The notes under the pieces: generated by a model | Told to the model about the DNA's origin: nothing | Database searches by the model: none | The model's input: the letters and a program-made list of their open reading frames with translations, nothing else | Shown: one piece after another, positions 46,089 through 55,653 of the stretch | Numbering within the stretch: the stretch's first letter is position 1 | Layout of the letters: every line of letters starts with the position of its first letter | Program-made: the position numbers and the translations under genes | NCBI RefSeq assembly: GCF_012927265.1 | Contig: NZ_JABBGF010000004.1 | Coordinates: 217,398-281,397 of the forward strand | Source: Chryseobacterium cheonjiense | GTDB lineage: Bacteria; Bacteroidota; Bacteroidia; Flavobacteriales; Weeksellaceae | DNA length: 64,000 nucleotides | Direction of reading: 5' to 3'

Positions 46089-46715
46089 ATGATTTCAAAA
46101 GAAGAAAATATATTGTTTGCTGCTGAGAAGCTTTTTGCTGAAAAAGGTTTCGAAGGAACTTCCACAAGGGAGATTGCCAAAGCAGCCAATGTAAATATTT
46201 CTATGATCTCTTATTATTTCGGGTCAAAAGAAAAGCTGTACGAAAAGCTGGTAGAGTACAGAATGAACGAAGGGCAGTTTTTCTCAAAAGATATTCTGGA
46301 AAGAACGGATATTAATGAATGGGAAAAAATCGTAAAGATCGTAGATCAGTTTGCAGGACGGGTAAGACATCAGAAATGTTTCTACCGAATCATGCAGAGA
46401 GAGCAGCTGCACACGCAGAATCCTCATATTGTAGATTTTCTGAAGCAAACAAAAATGGGATTTATCTCCATGTATTCAAAAATATTGGAAAGCGGACTGA
46501 AGAACGGAATTTTCACTAAAAATCCACCAATTTATCTTCTCCATTCCACGGTGAGCGGAACTTTATTCTACGCATCCAATGCAAAAGAAATGTACAAGGA
46601 ATTTCTTAACAACACAGATGAAGAGGAAGTTTTTGACGAAACCTATTACACAGAGCTTAATACACATATAAAATACTTATTAAAAGACCTTCTAGGGTAT
46701 GAAGAAAATAAATAA
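46089..46715 (+). CDS. TetR/AcrR-family transcriptional regulator
   Basis: A 208-residue regulator with the TetR N-terminal helix-turn-helix (GTSTREIAKAANVNISMISYYFGSKEKLYEKLV, about 21-53) and a helical ligand-binding domain. It overlaps the TolC-like gene by 17 bp, so it is the first gene of the efflux operon and most likely its repressor. The dyad at 46026-46041 is a candidate operator. The inducer is unknown. Confidence 0.92.
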   Translation: MISKEENILFAAEKLFAEKGFEGTSTREIAKAANVNISMISYYFGSKEKLYEKLVEYRMNEGQFFSKDILERTDINEWEKIVKIVDQFAGRVRHQKCFYRIMQREQLHTQNPHIVDFLKQTKMGFISMYSKILESGLKNGIFTKNPPIYLLHSTVSGTLFYASNAKEMYKEFLNNTDEEEVFDETYYTELNTHIKYLLKDLLGYEENK

Positions 46716-48012
46716 CTCAGTTATTGCACTGGCATTATTCATAGGGATTGCACAGGCAAATGCACAGGAGAAAAGAACACTCACTCTTGATGAAGCTGTG
46801 CAGTTGGGTATTCAGAACAGCAAAAATCTGAAGATTGATGCCGCTAAGATCGAAGAAGCTACCGCAGACCTTCTGGAAGCAAAAAACAGACAGCTTCCGG
46901 AACTGAAGGTTTCAGGAAGCTATATGTATCTTCCGCTAAAACCGAATATCAACATTAAACTTCCGGGAGTTTCCGGAGATGGTGGGCCCGAAGTACATCA
47001 AGTAGCCTATGGCTCGGCTAATCTCAGCGTACCCATCTACAGCGGCGGAAGAATAAAATACGGGATTGAATCTGCAAAATATCTGGTGGAAGCATCAAAA
47101 TTAAGCACTGAAAATGATAAAGTAGCCATTGCCTACAATGTTGCACAGGCTTACAATAATCTTTTCAAGGCTAATCAGTCTATTAAAGTATTAGAAGAAA
47201 ATCTTTCTGCTTCCCAAAAAAGAGATGAAACTTTTCTTAAAATGGAAAACAATGGCCTTATCGCAAGAAACGACAGGTTAAAAGCCAATCTTCAGACTTC
47301 AAACATAGAACTGCAGCTCCTTGAAGCTAAAAACAATTACAACATTGCCAACATCAATATGGATCTGTTACTGGGTATTCCGGAAACAACGGAAATCGAA
47401 GTGGATGAAAACTATATTGAAGAAGGAGAGGACATAAAAACAGTAGATTATTATATCAATACGGCAAGAGAAAACCGTAAAGACCTTCAGGCTTTAGACA
47501 AACAAAGACAGGCCGCAGCACTGGGAACAAAATCAGCAAAAGCTGAAAATCTTCCTTCCATTGCTTTTACAGGGGGGTACGTGGCAGCAGATATTCCTAA
47601 ATTTTTAACGATTTATAATGCCGTGAATGTCGGAGTCGGGATTTCCTATAATTTATCAAATCTCTGGAAAGAAAATTCTTCACTGAAACAGTCCAGAGCA
47701 AGAGAAATGCAGCTTTCTGCCACCAATGAGCTTTTGAATGATAACATTAAACTGGACGTCAACAGAGAATACCAGAACACAGATTATTCTAAAAAAAGAA
47801 TTGCTGTTTTCGAAAAATCTGCTGAACAGGCGAATGAAAACTACAGAATTACTAAAAACAAATACGACAACGGTCTTGCCACGATGACCGAGCTTCTTGA
47901 TGCTGATGCAGCCCAGATTGCAGCCAATGTAGGAGTCATCAATGCGAAGGCAGATGCGGCACTGGCTTACAGAAAACTATTACAAACTACAGGAACTTTA
48001 ACAACAAAATAA
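46699..48012 (+). CDS. TolC-family outer-membrane efflux protein
   Basis: A 437-residue protein with a signal peptide ending at ANAQ. Two repeats of long helices and strands follow, typical of TolC: TLTLDEAVQLGIQNSKNLKI starts the first, and the second runs through YNLSNLWKENSSLKQSRAREMQL and ANENYRITKNKYDNGLATMTELLDADA. It forms the outer-membrane channel of a tripartite pump with the next gene products. The gap to the adaptor gene is 19 nt. Confidence 0.92.
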   Translation: MKKINNSVIALALFIGIAQANAQEKRTLTLDEAVQLGIQNSKNLKIDAAKIEEATADLLEAKNRQLPELKVSGSYMYLPLKPNINIKLPGVSGDGGPEVHQVAYGSANLSVPIYSGGRIKYGIESAKYLVEASKLSTENDKVAIAYNVAQAYNNLFKANQSIKVLEENLSASQKRDETFLKMENNGLIARNDRLKANLQTSNIELQLLEAKNNYNIANINMDLLLGIPETTEIEVDENYIEEGEDIKTVDYYINTARENRKDLQALDKQRQAAALGTKSAKAENLPSIAFTGGYVAADIPKFLTIYNAVNVGVGISYNLSNLWKENSSLKQSRAREMQLSATNELLNDNIKLDVNREYQNTDYSKKRIAVFEKSAEQANENYRITKNKYDNGLATMTELLDADAAQIAANVGVINAKADAALAYRKLLQTTGTLTTK

Positions 48013-48031
48013 ATTAAGAGCGATACCGAAA

Positions 48032-49135
48032 ATGGAAAATAATACTACACAAGTAACTGAAACTAAAAAGAAAAAAAGTTTAGTTTTCCCTATTATTTTA
48101 GCCGTTGTTTTAATCGGCGGCGGAATCTATGGATACAGAACCTATTCTTATGGACAGGTGCATGAAGAAACAGACGACGCACAGATTACTTCCAATATGG
48201 CTCCCGTAATTTCAAAAATTTCAGGGTATGTAAAAGAAGTAAAAGTAAAGGATAATGAGTTCGTAAAAAAAGGGGATACTCTGGTTATTTTGGATAACAG
48301 AGATCAGAAAATGGCGCTTGAACAGGCAGAAGCAGCTTTGGCTACGGCAAAAAGTAATATTTCCAATGCTCAGGCTTCTACTACCGCAACCTCTAAAAAT
48401 ATCGGTTCATCACAGGCTGCCGTTACTACAGCCAATGCACAGATTGAAGCAGCAAAAGTAAACGTCTGGAAAACTACCCAGGACTTAAAAAGATATGCCA
48501 ATCTTGTAAAAGATCATTCCATTACCGAACAACAATACGAACAGGCATTGGCAGCAAAACAGACTGCCGACAAACAACTGCAGGTGCTTGTTGATCAAAG
48601 AAACCAGATCGCTCAGCAGACTAATATTGCCTCTTCTCAAACAGCGGCAAGCTCCCAGCAAATTAGTGTTGCCGGTTCTGTGGCCAAACAAAGAGAAGTA
48701 GATGTGGAAAATGCAAGATTAAACCTTTCTTATACGGTAATTGTTGCTCCTGAAGACGGATATGTAGGTAAAGTTCCTATTCAGGCCGGACAATATTTAC
48801 AGGCCGGATCACAGTTGTTTGCTTTGGTTAAAAACGATCAGAAATGGGTAGTGGCCAACTTCAAAGAAACTCAGGTTGATAAAATGGTAGAAGGACAGAA
48901 AGTGAAAATTGAAATCGATGCCTTCCCGGACAGGGAATTTGATGGGGTTGTAAGCTCTTTCTCCCCAGCAACCGGTGCTACATTCTCTATCCTTCCTCCG
49001 GATAACGCAAGTGGTAACTTCGTAAAAGTAGTACAGAGACTTCCTGTAAAGATCGATTTTGTAAATCTTGATAAAGATGTAGCCAAAAGATTAAGAACGG
49101 GAATGAACGTAAAAGCAGAAGTTTCACTGAAATAA
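48032..49135 (+). CDS. HlyD/EmrA-family membrane fusion protein
   Basis: A 367-residue periplasmic adaptor. One membrane helix (about 15-34) is followed by the EmrA-like signature EETDDAQITSNMAPVISKISGYV (split around the barrel-lipoyl motif), a long coiled-coil hairpin rich in Ala/Gln (about 90-225), the second lipoyl half (VAPEDGYVGKVPIQAGQYL) and a beta-barrel. It links the inner-membrane MFS pump to the TolC channel. It resembles EmrA more than RND adaptors. Confidence 0.92.
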   Translation: MENNTTQVTETKKKKSLVFPIILAVVLIGGGIYGYRTYSYGQVHEETDDAQITSNMAPVISKISGYVKEVKVKDNEFVKKGDTLVILDNRDQKMALEQAEAALATAKSNISNAQASTTATSKNIGSSQAAVTTANAQIEAAKVNVWKTTQDLKRYANLVKDHSITEQQYEQALAAKQTADKQLQVLVDQRNQIAQQTNIASSQTAASSQQISVAGSVAKQREVDVENARLNLSYTVIVAPEDGYVGKVPIQAGQYLQAGSQLFALVKNDQKWVVANFKETQVDKMVEGQKVKIEIDAFPDREFDGVVSSFSPATGATFSILPPDNASGNFVKVVQRLPVKIDFVNLDKDVAKRLRTGMNVKAEVSLK

Positions 49136-49277
49136 AATATAAAGTGGATTGTCAATAATCCCGGGATGGCCGATAATGCAGAAGATGGAAAGAAGCTGCC
49201 GATTATGATAAAGAAATACATGAAGAGGATCGGCGATGTTGATGAAATGAAGGAGCAGGCAATGATGAAGACGGACA

Positions 49278-49294
49278 ATTGACAATTCACTTTT
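49278..49294 (+). repeat. 17-bp direct repeat, copy 1
   Basis: ATTGACAATTCACTTTT, identical to 49507-49523, 229 bp apart. A reverse-oriented partial copy (AATTGTCAATA) lies 20 bp downstream. Confidence 0.7.
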
Positions 49295-49506
49295 CAAAAA
49301 ACAATATAAGAGAATTGTCAATATACGAGGAGAAGTCGGTAATGAGGAGGTAATGAAGAAGCTTTGATCGTAATGTTGACCGGAGTTTGCAGATGAAAAT
49401 CAGCCTTATGTGGAAATGTTGTTCAGGCTAATCATGAAGTTGTCTTACGATGAAGAGATCAAAATGAAATGGTAAATGAAGCCGTACCGACATAATGAAG
49501 ATGACT

Positions 49507-49523
49507 ATTGACAATTCACTTTT
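49507..49523 (+). repeat. 17-bp direct repeat, copy 2
   Basis: Identical to 49278-49294. The two copies bracket the purine-rich stretch and may mark the edges of an inserted element. Confidence 0.7.
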
Positions 49524-49692
49524 TTAATTAAGATTTTTTGAGATTCAGATTACTGTCAGTGAACGATAAAGATTGTTCATTCACAGGAAATTAATCAGTA
49601 AGAATTAAGTTAGTTCGTAAAAAACTTGTTCTGGTTTCAAAAAAGTTCTGAATCTCATAATCTCTTAATTTTTTTAATACTATTAAATAAAC

Positions 49693-51270
49693 ATGCAAGA
49701 TTCATTAGTAGAATATGGAGCGCGAAGAGTAATCATTACGATTACAGCCATTCTTTGTGCTTTGCTTGAAATTGTGGATTCCACGATTGTAAATGTTGCC
49801 CTCAATGAAATGAAGGGTAACCTCGGAGCCACACTTTCCGAGGTGGGATGGGTCATTACGGCATATGCCATCGGGAACGTGATCATTGTACCGATGACAA
49901 GCTGGCTTTCGCAGCAGTTCGGGCGTAGAAATTACTTTGCGGCATCCATCATTATATTTACCGTATTCTCTTTCCTCTGCGGAAATGCTACCAACATCTG
50001 GGAGCTGGTATTCTTCAGGCTGATGCAGGGAATTGGCGGTGGTGCGCTGCTGGTAACTTCACAAACCATCATCACAGAATCTTATCCTATAGAAAAAAGA
50101 AGTATGGCACAGGCCATTTACGGTCTGGGAGTAATTATAGGTCCCACTTTGGGTCCGCCTCTGGGAGGATATATTGTAGATAACTTCAGCTGGCCTTATA
50201 TTTTTTATATTAATATTCCAATCGGGATTGCTGCAACACTAATGACGCTACAGTTTGTAAGAAGTCCGAAATATGCTGAAAAGCGTAAAGCTTCGGATGT
50301 CGACTGGGTCGGGATCGCTCTCTTGGCTGTTACCGTTGGGTCGTTACAGTATATTTTGGAAAGAGGGCATGAAGAAGACTGGTTTGCAAGCGGGTGGATT
50401 GTACTCTTTACCGTATCAGCAGTTTTAGGGTTTATACTATTCCTCTGGCGGGAACTTACCTTCAAATATCCTATTGTGGAATTAAGGGTTTTGAAAAACA
50501 GCAACCTAAGGATCGGTACAGTCATGTCCTTTGTACTAGGATTCGGTTTATATGGCTCTACCTTTATCGTTCCGCTGTATACACAAAGCATTTTGGGCTG
50601 GACGGCACTTCAATCAGGAGCATTAATGATTCCTGCGGCACTTACCACCGCTTTTATGATGCCGATCATCGGAAGGTTATTATCGAAAGGGGCGAAACAG
50701 CAGATTTTGGTTTCTTTAGGATTATTCATCTTCTTTGTCTACAGTTTCTGGGGATACAAAATATTAACGCCGGATACCAGTAAAGACGCCTTTTTCTGGA
50801 TGCTTATTGTGAGAGGAGCCGGTCTCGGATTATTATTTATCCCGATTACTTCACTTTCTTTAAGTACGCTGAAAGGACAGGAAATCGGACAGGGAGCAGC
50901 TTTCACCGGAATGATGAGGCAGCTGGGAGGTTCTTTCGGGATTGCGGCGATAACGACTTTCATTGCCAATGCCGGACAAAAATACAGACTGAACCTGATT
51001 TCGCATCTTGATGAAAATGATTTTGCCGTTCAGCAGAGACTTCAGGCTTTAAAAGGCAGTTTCATGGCAAAAGGAATGACTCCTGATGCCGCCATGAATG
51101 CCGCTTATAAAATGCTGGACCTCACGGTAACGAAACAGGCTACGGTACTTTCCTACATGGATGTATTCCTCTATCTCGGAGTCATCTTCTTAATCTGTAT
51201 TCCGTTTATTCTTTTCATTAAAGAAAGAAAAAGCAAAGAGAAGATTGATCTGAGTGAAGCGATGCATTGA
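49693..51270 (+). CDS. DHA2-family MFS drug efflux permease (EmrB-like)
   Basis: A 525-residue inner-membrane transporter with about 14 helices. The DHA2 signature is clear: LEIVDSTIVNVALNEM in helix 1, WVITAYAIGNVIIVPMTSWL, and the motif-C-like GVIIGPTLGPPLGGYI. It should expel drugs or lipophilic compounds by proton antiport through the adaptor and TolC channel encoded upstream. A terminator follows. It is separated from the adaptor gene by an odd 557-bp gap. Confidence 0.93.
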   Translation: MQDSLVEYGARRVIITITAILCALLEIVDSTIVNVALNEMKGNLGATLSEVGWVITAYAIGNVIIVPMTSWLSQQFGRRNYFAASIIIFTVFSFLCGNATNIWELVFFRLMQGIGGGALLVTSQTIITESYPIEKRSMAQAIYGLGVIIGPTLGPPLGGYIVDNFSWPYIFYINIPIGIAATLMTLQFVRSPKYAEKRKASDVDWVGIALLAVTVGSLQYILERGHEEDWFASGWIVLFTVSAVLGFILFLWRELTFKYPIVELRVLKNSNLRIGTVMSFVLGFGLYGSTFIVPLYTQSILGWTALQSGALMIPAALTTAFMMPIIGRLLSKGAKQQILVSLGLFIFFVYSFWGYKILTPDTSKDAFFWMLIVRGAGLGLLFIPITSLSLSTLKGQEIGQGAAFTGMMRQLGGSFGIAAITTFIANAGQKYRLNLISHLDENDFAVQQRLQALKGSFMAKGMTPDAAMNAAYKMLDLTVTKQATVLSYMDVFLYLGVIFLICIPFILFIKERKSKEKIDLSEAMH

Positions 51271-51304
51271 TAAAATGTTGAAAAATTTTATTATAGCATT
51301 ATAA

Positions 51305-51328
51305 AAACCGCAGAATTTTCTGCGGTTT
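51305..51328 (+). terminator. Terminator of the efflux operon
   Basis: AAACCGCAGAA and TTCTGCGGTTT pair perfectly (11 bp, 2-nt loop) 34 bp after the stop, followed by an AT-rich tract. Confidence 0.8.
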
Positions 51329-51330
51329 AT

Positions 51331-51480
51331 CATTTTTAAATTGACAAAATACAATTAATAAATTTAAAGACTTTTTTTAATAAAAACGTTGCAGCTTTAT
51401 AACACAAAACCCACCGCAAAAACGGTGGGCTATTTTCATATGAACACGAGCGGGACGCTTGCGCAAGCGATTTATAATTT
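51331..51480 (-). repeat. Cassette-separating repeat, copy 1
   Basis: Related by eye to 55071-55225. Shared blocks are CATTTTTAAATTGA, AAATTTAAAGACTT, AAAACCCACCG with its hairpin partner, and CACGA(G/A)(C/T)GGG. It carries a small hairpin (CCCACCG with CGGTGGG, 51410-51429). It lies downstream of the outermost displaced RHS cassette and may mark an old 3' end of the locus. Confidence 0.6.
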
Positions 51481-51488
51481 ATACTTTG

Positions 51489-51707
51489 CTAGTTTAGTAA
51501 AAAATAATTTAATGAAATAATAAAATTAATTATTATAGATGTAACAATTACCCAGAAGAAAATAGAGTATTTTCTTCTTTTTTTTAAGGGAAATTGATCA
51601 AACTCAGCAAAATATTTTTTCCAATTGTCACCGAATATAAATATATAAACGTTAGAAATAATTATAAATATAAGTGTAATGATTATCAATTTGAATTTTT
51701 GAAGCAC
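51489..51707 (-). CDS. Small two-helix membrane protein, possible immunity remnant
   Basis: A 72-residue reading from a GTG start, with two hydrophobic helices (about 6-26 and 49-69) around a basic loop (FPLKKRRKYS). In-frame hydrophobic sequence continues upstream for about 25 codons without an ATG, so the true N-terminus may be lost or frameshifted. It follows a decayed toxin cassette, the position expected for an immunity gene. No family recognised. Confidence 0.4.
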   Translation of the reverse strand: MLQKFKLIIITLIFIIISNVYIFIFGDNWKKYFAEFDQFPLKKRRKYSIFFWVIVTSIIINFIISLNYFLLN

Positions 51708-51863
51708 AGTTTCGCTATAATATAAATATGATAAAAATATTAATGCTTCAAAAAGACAAATGCTTATAACCTCTTGAAATCCGATAGAATTTTAGGATCA
51801 GAAATATAGTCTCAAATTTTATAAAATTTATAATATAGATAATAATAAAATTTCATTTATCAT

Positions 51864-53141
51864 TTATTTTGGTTCGTGTGCTGCTGTTAAATTAATTCTA
51901 TACGGTCCAGCGCTATTTACACCTTTATCTAATTCAGTTTGACCTGAACCTACATCATTAACGTAACCATTAAATCTCCCGGGATAAAATGCATCTAGTC
52001 CAAAATAAACTAAAGAAGGAACAGTACCTACACCTGTTAAACCATATATCCCTACACCTGTGTTTAAAGATGCTTTGCCTTGTGATACCGCATTTGGAGA
52101 ATTTGGATCTTTCTTATATTGCGGAACACCATACCCCCAATCAAGAACAGCTCCTAAAACAACAGTTCCAACACTAACACCTTTACCTACTTTTATAAGA
52201 GATCCTGCGTTAATTAAGCTTTCGGATTTTAAAAAAGTCTGACCATTACCATAATATCGAATTCCACGATAGGTAAAAGGAGAATTCGGTCTAGCTGTTC
52301 CAATATATCTTCTGTAGGATAAATTAGACATATAGGTTCCATTAAAAGACAGCAATGTATTTGCTTGTCCTAATGGAGAATAGATACTTTGTTGTTGATT
52401 GTCAGTTTTTTTTATTTGCTGTAATCAAAGCTGACTCCTGAACACCTTCATTAGCGAAAGTTTCTCCAGAACCCTCTTCTCCTTTTGTATAACTTACATT
52501 ATTGGATTTATCATTAATAGAGTACGAACCATCTTCATTTTTTGGATAGAGCCAGCTATATTATGTTCTCGCCTATAAGCTCTTGCTTCTTTTCTTGACT
52601 CAAATAATCCAAATGGATCAGTATATAAAATAGGATTGTTAAATCCATAACGATAAGGTGTTATAGTAACACCTAATTCCGCGAGTGGATCTACGACGCC
52701 CCATCGTCCAATATCCGGCATATAGAATCTTGCCCGTAATCATACATTCGTTTCCTGCAGCTCCTTACCATTGTACTTATATTGATAAGCATTATCAAAA
52801 CTATAATACTGTGCATTATGCATTAACCCAAAAGGATAGTAATTGTTTACCCCTTCTGCTTCGCCGGGTGTAATATAGTTATTACATGATGTACTGCCAT
52901 CCGGAAAAGTCTGGCAATTTTCAATCACAATATCACCGGTTACTATTGCATTTCCGTTAGCATCGCTGTAGCTTAATCTTACATTTCCAAGATGATCCGT
53001 ATAATTATAAAAATACCTGTTCCTTAATCCGTCAAAATAACCTTCCGAAGTAGGGATAATTCTCAGCTTCATTCCATCACTGGTCATGGTGCCCGTTTCA
53101 TCTTCCCATACATAAGTAAACTTATATAATAACAAAGCCAA
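51864..53141 (-). pseudogene. Displaced RHS tip with toxin-like C-terminus (multiply frameshifted)
   Basis: The 5' part is RHS core (YNYTDHLGNVRLSY, NNYYPFGLMHNAQ, QYKYNGKELQET). Two compensating deletions (about 52748 and 52734) then create an in-frame TGA where GMYDYGAR is expected. The core resumes (RFYMPDIGRWGVVDPLAE ... NNPILYTDPFGLFE). The C-terminal domain is broken again near 52550 and in an A8 run (52406-52413 on the plus strand), and continues as the 163-residue reading ending at 51864. That reading has a glycine-rich, hydrophobic stretch (GKGVSVGTVVLGAVLDWG). There is no start codon: the 5' end begins inside a terminator. It is a silent remnant unless recombined into a full RHS gene. 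Confidence 0.75.
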
Positions 53142-53159
53142 CTCAATTAAGTTGGCTTT
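53134..53159 (-). terminator. Terminator of the ankyrin-type immunity gene
   Basis: AAAGCCAACT and AGTTGGCTTT pair perfectly (10 bp, 6-nt loop) 20 bp after the stop at 53179. It overlaps the 5' edge of the next displaced RHS fragment. Confidence 0.75.
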
Positions 53160-53178
53160 GGTTATTTAGGATTAAGTC

Positions 53179-53964
53179 CTATAAACATCCTTTTTTCTTC
53201 AGAAGCTCTTTTATTTCAGAGTATTCTTTCGCAGAATGGTCTGCTTCATCTTCTATCCAGTTTTTCATATAAATATCTTTAGGATTAACTGCTCCTCCTT
53301 TTTCATATAAAACTTTACTACAGTCAGTCCCTTGTTGCAAAAGGTATAATACGATATCATAATTACTTGCTAAAGCTGCTGAACCTAAAGCTGAACCCGC
53401 TTGACTTCCATCATTGTAATTAACTTTTGCTCCATTATCAATTAAAAGTTTTACAATATCTAAATGGTTTCTACCTGATGCCGTGATTAAAGGAGTTCTA
53501 TACATTTTTTGCTCATTTTTACCCGTGCTGCATTCAATGTAGTTAACATTCGCTTTATGTTTAATTAATTCCTCAGCATATTTTGTTGTATTGTCGAAGC
53601 TTGCACAAGCTATTATCAAAGGAGAACTACATTGCATAGAATCTGCAATATTAGGATTGGCTCCTAATGTTAACAACTCTTTAAAGCCTTTATAACTATT
53701 ATTATATATACTCAAATGTAATAGTGTATTTCCATATATCTTTTCCTGATAATTTAATACCTCAGGATTCTTTTTTATCTCTTCATCTATTTTACCAATG
53801 TCATTATCTTGAACTGCTTTTGCCAGCTCCCAAGCTGGAGTATCTTGGAACAATCTATAATCTCCTGCTAAAATTTTATTTTTATCTACTTTTTTATCTC
53901 TGTCTATTTTATTGCAGGATGTTGCCAATAATAACAAAGAAAATAATAGCAAAATTCTTTTCAT
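53179..53964 (-). CDS. Ankyrin-repeat lipoprotein, candidate immunity protein
   Basis: From the ATG at 53964 the product has 261 residues. A lipobox ATSC (Cys17) is followed by about four ankyrin repeats: NTLLHLSIYNNSYKGFKELLTLGANPN, then SPLIIACA, TPLITASGRNHLDIVKLLIDNGAKVN and a last partial one. Ankyrin proteins are known immunity partners of polymorphic toxins. It lies directly after a displaced RHS tip with a lipase-like domain. The upstream in-frame extension to 54096 is the out-of-frame tail of that toxin and is not counted. Confidence 0.72.
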   Translation of the reverse strand: MKRILLLFSLLLLATSCNKIDRDKKVDKNKILAGDYRLFQDTPAWELAKAVQDNDIGKIDEEIKKNPEVLNYQEKIYGNTLLHLSIYNNSYKGFKELLTLGANPNIADSMQCSSPLIIACASFDNTTKYAEELIKHKANVNYIECSTGKNEQKMYRTPLITASGRNHLDIVKLLIDNGAKVNYNDGSQAGSALGSAALASNYDIVLYLLQQGTDCSKVLYEKGGAVNPKDIYMKNWIEDEADHSAKEYSEIKELLKKKGCL

Positions 53965-54115
53965 ATTATTTCGCATATTTTTAGGATTAATTCCAAATTC
54001 TTTCAACATATTATCCATACTGTACCCATTATAGACCGAACTCGCACTGGTTGGCCAGACAGTATGCCTTTTACCATTTACATCAGGCATCAGCAAACTT
54101 TTATCCTGAGCTATA

Positions 54116-55039
54116 TTAAGAGGGGTCAGTTTTCATTATATAAGCATTGATGAGTCCTTCCGTCCTAAAGGTTGCAGTAAAACCACCAAACCAGCCTTTC
54201 ATATCAGAATTGTTTTTCCCATTTAGAAACTTTGTTGCAGCTCCGACTCCCGCAGCATTAAAAGTTATGGCTTCCCTTCTGGTAAGGTTGGAATTAAGTG
54301 CTGCCAAACCACCGCCTAGAGAATGACCTGTATAGGTTAATTCTGTATCACCCAACTGTTTGGAAATTTCCGTCGCATTTGTCGCAGATAACGAATATTG
54401 GCTTGATGCTCCTAATGGTTGCGCTACATCCGCAACCCCATCTTTAGCCAGGTCTTCTGTTCCGGCTGTAGCATAGGCATATTCCGTAACCTTCCCATCA
54501 ACAACCCTCTCGTAAACTTGTGACTTAAAGCCTGATGCTTTGTCCTCTAATTGAACATTACTACCAAAATCTCTTTGAGAAACCCTCCAGCCGCCAATCA
54601 GAATATTATCCTTTTTATCGCCATAAACGTGGGCAGCCATTGCAGCAGCTTCTTTAGGAGTAGGCTTCATTGCCTCTCTTCCATCAGGATCAATAAACCT
54701 GATCGGATTATTAAACGCATAATTATAAGGACTGTGACGAGTCATCTTCTCCGCCAACGGATCCACCACGCACCATCTTCCAATATCCGGCATATACATC
54801 CTCGCTCCATAATCATACATTCCTGTCTCTTGCGGCTCCTTCCCGTTGTACTTATACTGATAAAAAGGATTCCCTGCTAGTGCATTATACCCTTCATGCT
54901 TCAACCTGAAAGGATAATAATTGTTTTCTTCAAAAACTTCTATTCCGTTGCTATTATTAAAGTAGCTTAACCTTACATTTCCTAAATGATCTGCATAGTT
55001 GTAAATATACTTTATTGTTTTCAAAAAATTTATTAACAT
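54116..55039 (-). pseudogene. Displaced RHS tip with lipase-like toxin (frameshifted)
   Basis: The 307-residue reading starts with RHS core (YIYNYADHLGNVRLSYF, YQYKYNGKEPQETGMYDYG, YMPDIGRWCVVDPLAEK, NNPIRFIDPDGRE, to about 121). A class-3-lipase-like domain follows, with AAAMAAHVYGD and the nucleophile elbow GHSLGG (Ser240). The reading stops at DPS, but the next frame continues as TPLNIAQDKSLLMPDVNGKR into 53965, so one base is gained or lost in the A4 run (54130-54133). There is no N-terminal export region, so it could act only if it replaced the tip of a complete RHS protein. The call as a lipase fold is by motif only. Confidence 0.7.
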
Positions 55040-55070
55040 AAAATAAAGTCATCGCAGAAGAATTAGAAAA

Positions 55071-55225
55071 CATTTTTAAATTGATAAAACTTCACTACTA
55101 AATTTAAAGACTTCTTTAATAAAAATGTAGCTGCATTATAAAACAAAACCCACCGTAATTGCAGTGGGTTTTATTTTATCTACCGGCACGAATGGGGCAC
55201 TTGTCAGCAAAGGGGTTACTTTATA
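55071..55225 (-). repeat. Cassette-separating repeat, copy 2
   Basis: Related to 51331-51480 in block order and sequence. It includes a CCCACCG / CAGTGGG hairpin (55149-55169) and overlaps the 3' end of an immunity-type gene. A shorter relic of the same series (GATGGGCTATTTATTATG ... CACGAGCGAGGG) is visible at about 56370-56415. Confidence 0.6.
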
Positions 55226-55653
55226 ATTTCTCCATTAAGTTTGAATTTTACAGAAAAAGTGTTTTCTCGAATATTAATAACTCTTTTAATATTCTCTTCG
55301 GTTCCTAATTTTTTTAATACATTTTCTCCTTTTTCTGCAAATGAAAAGTATTCATCTGTGTAAAAATAAAGAGGAATTAATCTTTTCTCTAAAAAAATAG
55401 ACCTATTACTATTTTCTATCCAAAAATTTTCAGATGGCATAGATAAATTATTCAAATATAAAATATAGGTCTCTTCATTTTTTTTGTCTAAAACCACATA
55501 AACTTTACTTTCCTTGCCTCTTTTTTGAACCTCTTTATTTAGGATTTCAGTAACAGAGGTGGGTAGAAAATAAATTATATCTGAAGTTTTCTTTTGTGAG
55601 TAACAACCCAACAAACAAAAATACAACAATAGGATTAATATGTTTTTTTTCAT
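55216..55653 (-). CDS. Lipoprotein, candidate immunity protein
   Basis: A 145-residue lipoprotein with lipobox LLGC (Cys17). The mature part is a polar alpha/beta chain (IYFLPTSVTEILNKEVQKRGKESKVYVVLDKKNEETYILYL). No family recognised. Its ATG overlaps the stop of the displaced toxin cassette by 1 nt (TAATG), the tight coupling typical of toxin-immunity pairs. Its role is inferred from this position. Confidence 0.6.
   Translation of the reverse strand: MKKNILILLLYFCLLGCYSQKKTSDIIYFLPTSVTEILNKEVQKRGKESKVYVVLDKKNEETYILYLNNLSMPSENFWIENSNRSIFLEKRLIPLYFYTDEYFSFAEKGENVLKKLGTEENIKRVINIRENTFSVKFKLNGEIIK

Larger units (their letters stand above)
49136..49692 (+). other. 557-bp non-coding, repeat-bearing gap inside the efflux operon
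   Basis: No convincing ORF exists in any frame; short readings have many stops. A 17-bp direct repeat, ATTGACAATTCACTTTT, occurs at 49278-49294 and 49507-49523. Partial inverted copies (ATTGTCAATA) lie near 49148 and 49313. The stretch between is unusually purine-rich with recurring GATGAAG-like words. It looks like a degenerate small mobile or repetitive element rather than a lost gene. No clear promoter for the MFS gene was found. Confidence 0.5.

Noticed and set aside
48871..49290. 139-residue minus-strand hydrophobic reading over the adaptor gene end
   Set aside because: It overlaps the strongly supported adaptor gene; the hydrophobicity comes from the complement of purine-rich DNA.
49136..49692. 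Purine-rich GATGAAG-like stretch as a decayed acidic protein gene
   Set aside because: No frame gives more than short pieces and none resembles a known domain.
52740..53141. Displaced RHS core fragment as an independently expressed gene
   Set aside because: Its 5' end lies inside a terminator, the only start is a TTG in the stem, and the frame breaks before the toxin part.
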